A DNA stretch of 7,194 nucleotides. Source: Thermoplasmatota archaeon (GTDB lineage: Archaea; Thermoplasmatota; Penumbrarchaeia; Penumbrarchaeales; Penumbrarchaeaceae). A program made the translations under genes and the position numbers. The DNA is taken from contig JAUVBH010000083.1 in NCBI GenBank assembly GCA_030591285.1, forward strand, positions 1-7,194, written 5' to 3'. Every line of letters begins with the position of its first letter. The stretch's first letter is position 1. Under the pieces are notes generated by a model. The model did not search any database. It was not told the DNA's origin and worked only from the letters and a program-made list of their open reading frames with translations. Shown piece by piece: positions 4,501 through 7,194 of this stretch.

Positions 4501-7194
4501 ACAGACAGTACCAAGCCCACCAAGGGAAATGAAGACCGTTCCGGAGAACCAAAGGATCAATGTGGAATGGAAACCCCCACAATACGATTGGGGAACCACA
4601 ATAACGGGATATTCGGTCTACAGAGGCTTAACATCAGATGATATGTCGCTCCATGTGAAGGTCAGTGATGATCACAGATCATATCTTGACACAGTTGACA
4701 ATGGTGTGACCTTCTTCTATTCTGTTTCTGCGTCAAACATCCATGGAGAAAGTGATGAGGCAGGCCCCCTGGAAACAATGGCAACAGGAATCCCTGGTGT
4801 AGTACCGAACGTCTCTTCAGAGATCGGAGATGAAACAGTACAGATCTTCTGGGACGAGGTGGCCGATAATGGAGGACTTCCAATATTGGCCTACAAGATC
4901 CATCGTGGACCACAGATCGACGATATGGATACAGAGTTTGTACTTTCTTCCAGGGCAACAACTTTCATTGACACCGGACTGACAAATGGTGTCACATATT
5001 ACTACAGGATCACTGCAATGAACTTGATGGGTGAGAGCGCAATGTCTTCTGCTGTGATAGCAACACCTGGAAGGATATCCACAAGGATCACCCAGATAGC
5101 TGTTGCAGGGGGACTGAATTCAGCCATGATCACATGGACCAACCCAACTGATCTTGGTGGGAGAGAGGGGCTGAACATACAGATCTATAGGGGTGCATCT
5201 CCAAGTTCACTTGCACCATACGAACTAGTACCATTCACGGAACAGGAGCATAATGATAGGGGACTCAAAGCGGGAATTGTCTATTACTATGCCTTGTCCG
5301 TGGTCAACCCCATGGGAGAGAGTAAGATCTCACCAATTGTCTCAACACTGATCTATGGCAAACCATCTGAACCCATGATCGAGAGTGTAACCTCCTCCTC
5401 AAGGAGGATAAATATCACCTGGGTCCCACCAGAGAACGATGGAGGCCGCCATCTCGTGGATTATGTTGTCTACATAAGGTCCGAAGGAGAGATCGAATGG
5501 GAGATGAAGAACACCGATGAACTATTCCACTTGTTCGCCGGACTATCCCTGGGAATAATTTATGATATCAGGGTATCAGCAACAAATGATCTTGCTGAAG
5601 GAGATCCCTCCGAGACCGTGAAGGTCCTGGTTGGTGACCCACCGGAAGAGCCCAGGGACCTCAGAATTGACCTTTTGAAACCAGAGGTCAGGGTCAGTTG
5701 GAATCCAAGACCTCAGATCTCACTTCCTTTGATCGGATACAGAGTATACATGCAGGTGGGAAATGGGGAGCCACTCCTCTGGAAAGAGGTGGATTCCAAA
5801 ACAAAGGAGATCATTGTCAAAGGTCTGATCAAGGGCACCAATTACAGCTTTGCAGTAAGTGCCTACAACATAATAGGTGAAGGAGAGAGGACCACATTCA
5901 AAGAGATCGACCCATCATCAGTTCCGGAAGCTGTTCCATGGGCCTGGATAAACTCTGTTGGACATGAATCTGTCGAGATATTCTGGACACAGCCTGAATT
6001 CACAGGTGGAAGGGATATTGTCAGCTATACTGTTTACAGAGGGTCCGTTCCTGCAGCTACTGATGTGATCGCATCAGGATTGACCTCGCTGTCATTTACC
6101 GATGTCGATGTCATCAATGGAAGAACCTACCACTACAGGATCAAGGCACATAACATCAACGAAGGGGGTTCAGAATACAGTGACTCGATAATGGCCCGTC
6201 CTGTTGGAACTCCGAGTATCCCTCTGGCTTTCGAAGCATCACCAACAACGGATAGTGTTGAACTCTCCTGGATCCACCCGGATTCCGATGGCGGTGATCA
6301 AATAACCGGATATCTCATTTTCAAAGGAAGCAATGAAGATGACCTGGAACTTTATGCAGATCTGTCCCCAAATTCAACAATGTTCACAGATAGGGATGTT
6401 AAGACCGGTTCCTACCTTTACAGGATCATTGCTGAAAACCCCAATGGTCGTGGAAAAGCTGCACAGGTGGAGGTGGACGTTCCATCAAGATTGGTTTTCG
6501 GATTGGTCGTGGGTGGAATATCCCTATTCCTACCTATCTTGATGATCTTGATGATACTCCTGATCCCAGGTTATCTGAAGAAACGTAAAGAGGCACAAGA
6601 AAGGAAGAAGAAAGAAGCGGAGGAGGAAGAGCTCCGGATCAGAAAGATGAGAGCAGAAGGACTTGCAAACAGAGGACTTCCTGGAATGCATCATGGGGCC
6701 CCGGCACTGGGCGGAGCTGTTCATCAACGTCCTGCCATGGCGCCTGCGATGACTGCTCCAACTCTTCCACCTTCCAGAGAGCCTGAACCAGCTCCAACTG
6801 CTACGGGAGATGGTGGTTATATCAGACCAACAGAAATGAAGAAAGCCAAGAAGGACAAGAAAACGATCCTTAGGGCTGATGGGAAATCCCTGGAACACAG
6901 AAGAAAAGAAGAGGAGCAGAGAGACAACCTGGCCGTCAAGGACCATCATAAAGGTAAACATTGGGAAGGTGAATCGAAGAAGGTCCTTGAGGAAGAGGCG
7001 AAAAACGTGTTCACAGGTCAACAAACCCACGAACCTGCTCCAGCCCCTGCACCAGCTCCCATTCAAATACCGAAAAAGGAAGAAAAACCAGTTGATGATG
7101 GACCAGTTCCAACCGTCTCAGAGGTTCTGAAGGACATTCCAGTATGGGGCGATGGAGAGGGAGAAGCTCCAGAAGATATCCCCACATGGGGAGA
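1514..7194 (+). CDS. Giant SBBP beta-propeller / fibronectin III surface protein (3' partial)
   Basis: The reading frame is open from ATG 1514 to the window end (1893 full codons plus two bases), so the C-terminus is missing. Domain order by residue: Sec signal peptide (1-24); DUF7948-like N-terminal domain (about 43-251); seven SBBP-type propeller blades (252-710); ten fibronectin III-like domains (711-1659); one membrane helix (1660-1684); a cytoplasmic tail of at least 209 residues. The protein should be exported by Sec and held in the membrane with about 1640 residues outside. Start 1514 is chosen because it gives a complete NKKR-headed signal peptide and has a ribosome-binding site 6 bases upstream; the next ATG (1550) would remove the basic n-region. 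SBBP proteins are known as secreted or surface proteins of bacteria and archaea, mostly of unknown function. No cysteine codon was seen. No enzyme motif is visible; adhesion or ligand binding with signalling or anchoring through the tail is inference. Confidence 0.92.
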   Translation, partial: MNKKRLPLAVFLMIAILIPFSSFSQVQDGNGIVESSEIVTQDPDEHQDPENIVSGSNQFTINDGQLENSDVIYYTSGGQISTGFRENGLIVSVSGEEIGYSYFVDFYGGQSNGPEGELELEQRSNFFFGSDPDMWQTDVINYERIRYQNVWDEIDIVYRTVEGRLKYDVIIHPGGDPEDIKFKFNGVEPGIVGEDLVIETEAGIVTDDGPITIQSEDIIPSRWSIYNDGTVGFEIADYDRSQDVIIDPGFRYSSYAGGSSLDRTRDMVVDSSGYMYITGYSASSNFPTISGSYDTTYNGGNNGDVFVMKVNISGDRLIYSTYLGGSSSDYGMSIDVDSSGNAYIGGQSYSNNYPTPTGYDTGYSNNGDAIVTKLAPAGNSIIYSTYLGGWATDGVNGIKVNSAGNAFVTGSTRYVNTGWPQRWRYPVTSGAYDTQHNGADDIFVTKLNTNGRGLAYSTLIGSGSDEYGYSIDIDPSGYAYITGSTTSSGFPTISGSYDTTYGGGGDVIVVKVGTTGTSLSYSTFMGGSGLDRGNKILLDPSNRAYITGDTQSSNYPTSTDAYDTSYGGNTDAFVSFLSSTGATMINSTYLGHTGQDYGRKLFLDGDDNIFVSGQTSSSNFPVTSDALQSSRAGGFDAFVTKFDIGGSGLNYSTFIGGTNDEDGRGIHVDSAGFIYIAGTTNSANYPTTFVAFDRTHNSNDDVFFSKFYPADFSPTGLATRTGYFWVNLTWDPPTTPIVTTHGIVGYSVYRGITQSSLVPIASISSGTHYNDTINFFTSRTYYYFVTAILNNIGEGGESNMVSGTPQVTPGPVDPVAVEGDMFVNLTWSMLDQNFLDLFDIEYTVYRSITPSFMTELTPVGEQGWYYDDDVPPRPTTYYYQISYKIVGVGQSNRTNIISASPRTPPGEPEDIELSPMDLEMNLSWAEPSKNGGYPVSGYKIYRGPTSDLMQLIQSTNETTFTFFDADIVPGDTYFYSIIAENNLGDSVHPVPVDGMGQTVPSPPREMKTVPENQRINVEWKPPQYDWGTTITGYSVYRGLTSDDMSLHVKVSDDHRSYLDTVDNGVTFFYSVSASNIHGESDEAGPLETMATGIPGVVPNVSSEIGDETVQIFWDEVADNGGLPILAYKIHRGPQIDDMDTEFVLSSRATTFIDTGLTNGVTYYYRITAMNLMGESAMSSAVIATPGRISTRITQIAVAGGLNSAMITWTNPTDLGGREGLNIQIYRGASPSSLAPYELVPFTEQEHNDRGLKAGIVYYYALSVVNPMGESKISPIVSTLIYGKPSEPMIESVTSSSRRINITWVPPENDGGRHLVDYVVYIRSEGEIEWEMKNTDELFHLFAGLSLGIIYDIRVSATNDLAEGDPSETVKVLVGDPPEEPRDLRIDLLKPEVRVSWNPRPQISLPLIGYRVYMQVGNGEPLLWKEVDSKTKEIIVKGLIKGTNYSFAVSAYNIIGEGERTTFKEIDPSSVPEAVPWAWINSVGHESVEIFWTQPEFTGGRDIVSYTVYRGSVPAATDVIASGLTSLSFTDVDVINGRTYHYRIKAHNINEGGSEYSDSIMARPVGTPSIPLAFEASPTTDSVELSWIHPDSDGGDQITGYLIFKGSNEDDLELYADLSPNSTMFTDRDVKTGSYLYRIIAENPNGRGKAAQVEVDVPSRLVFGLVVGGISLFLPILMILMILLIPGYLKKRKEAQERKKKEAEEEELRIRKMRAEGLANRGLPGMHHGAPALGGAVHQRPAMAPAMTAPTLPPSREPEPAPTATGDGGYIRPTEMKKAKKDKKTILRADGKSLEHRRKEEEQRDNLAVKDHHKGKHWEGESKKVLEEEAKNVFTGQQTHEPAPAPAPAPIQIPKKEEKPVDDGPVPTVSEVLKDIPVWGDGEGEAPEDIPTWG
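1640..2266 (+). other. DUF7948-like N-terminal domain preceding the SBBP repeats
   Basis: About 210 residues match, from memory, the conserved N-terminal domain found ahead of SBBP repeats. Markers are a start like 'F.x.N.GQ' (FTINDGQLENSDVIYYTS), NFFFGSDPDMWQTDV, YQNVWDEIDIVYR, LKYDVIIHPGGDPEDIKF, a short G-rich step (VIETEAGIVTDDGP) and the ending VIIDPG. In family members the middle usually reads like 'Y.nvYpGIDlvyy...LkYDf.v.PGadp..I', which is clearly recognisable here. The function of this domain is not known to me. Its fixed position suggests it packs against or caps the propeller. Confidence 0.78.
2267..3643 (+). repeat. Seven SBBP-type beta-propeller blades
   Basis: Seven protein repeats begin at 2267, 2468, 2660, 2879, 3074, 3269 and 3464. 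Unit lengths are about 67, 64, 73, 65, 65, 65 and 60 residues. Each follows the pattern YSTYLGG-x-DxGxxIxVDxSGxAYITGxTxSxxFPTxxxAYDTxYxGGxDxFVxKL. Blade 6 is the most worn (NSTYLGH, DGDDN, LQSS for YDTT), and blade 3 carries an insertion. Seven copies are enough to close a typical propeller ring, so the array looks complete. No catalytic signature is evident; such propellers usually act as binding platforms. Confidence 0.88.
3644..6490 (+). repeat. Ten fibronectin type III-like domains in tandem
   Basis: Ten units of 92-97 residues start near 3644, 3932, 4220, 4502, 4793, 5075, 5363, 5639, 5921 and 6206. Typical landmarks recur: a Pro-rich entry, a Trp in strand B (LTW, LSW, VEW, IFW, ITW), a strand C motif such as GYSVYRG or GYKIYRG, then a Tyr-rich strand with TYYY and ending in A.N..GES. 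Units 7 and 8 lack the YRG element. The array probably forms a stiff stalk that holds the propeller away from the membrane. Boundaries are good to about five residues; the domain type is secure for most units. Confidence 0.86.
6491..6565 (+). other. Transmembrane helix of the second protein
   Basis: Twenty-five hydrophobic residues (residues 1660-1684, starting LVFGLVVGGISLFLP and continuing ILMILMILLI) follow the last fibronectin-like domain. LKKRK comes three residues after the helix, so the N-terminal side is outside and the tail inside. With the cleaved signal peptide this gives a type I topology, the same as the neighbouring protein. Confidence 0.88.
6566..7194 (+). other. Long low-complexity cytoplasmic tail (incomplete)
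   Basis: At least 209 residues follow the helix. First comes a highly charged stretch (6578-6660, KKRKEAQERKKKEAEEEE and on) that could form a single helix or coiled coil. Next is a Pro/Ala/Met/Gly/His-rich linker (6661-6830). Then comes a second charged stretch (6831-7020), a run of alternating Pro-Ala (7034-7060) and an acidic end with two copies of DIPxWG at 7133 and 7175. No known domain is recognised. The tail continues past the window, so a folded domain may still follow. Confidence 0.8.
7133..7194 (+). repeat. Short DIPxWG peptide repeat at the window edge
   Basis: Asp-Ile-Pro-Val-Trp-Gly is encoded at 7133-7150 and Asp-Ile-Pro-Thr-Trp-Gly at 7175-7192. The spacing is 42 bases (14 residues), with an acidic, Gly/Glu-rich spacer between. 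The codons differ (att cca gta versus atc ccc aca), so this is conserved at the protein level rather than a fresh DNA copy. Only two units are visible before the sequence ends, so whether it is a true array is open. Confidence 0.55.

Noticed and set aside
6530..7066. Minus-strand open frame of 178 codons opposite the second protein's helix and tail
   Set aside because: It mirrors the Lys/Glu codons of the sense tail, giving a Phe/Leu/Ser/Arg-rich product, and the sense frame has clear domain structure. There is no ribosome-binding or family evidence.

Overview
The window is coding almost throughout on the + strand. It holds two adjacent, overlapping genes for large exported membrane proteins, and both are cut by the window edges. 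The first (1-1521) is the C-terminal part of an Ig/cadherin-like repeat protein. It ends in one transmembrane helix and a Lys/Glu/Asp-rich tail. The second starts at ATG 1514, inside the last codons of the first, and stays open to the window end: 1893 full codons with no stop.

Layout of the second gene: a Sec signal peptide (1514-1585), an N-terminal domain of the kind that precedes SBBP repeats (about 1640-2266), seven SBBP-type beta-propeller blades (2267-3643), ten fibronectin type III-like domains (3644-6490), one transmembrane helix (6491-6565), then a charged and proline/alanine-rich tail of at least 209 residues (6566-7194). The tail is cut inside what looks like a short repeat built on Asp-Ile-Pro-x-Trp-Gly. 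Both proteins are therefore inferred to display beta-rich ectodomains outside the cell and charged tails in the cytoplasm.

The organism is most likely an uncultured euryarchaeal-type archaeon, possibly in Thermoplasmatota. This is inference from several signs: arginine coded mainly by AGA/AGG, many ATA/ATC isoleucine codons, a GGGGGTG ribosome-binding site, many N-x-S/T sequons, no cysteine in about 2400 residues, and long surface proteins with a C-terminal helix and charged tail. No phylogenetic marker is present, so the assignment is tentative.

The genes overlap by 8 bp with a Shine-Dalgarno-like site just upstream of the second start, so they are probably co-transcribed and translationally coupled. 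The likely joint role is cell-surface adhesion, sensing or envelope structure, with carbohydrate or protein ligands possible. The sequence shows no catalytic motif that would fix a function. I see no RNA gene, mobile element, CRISPR array, promoter or terminator, and no non-coding stretch.
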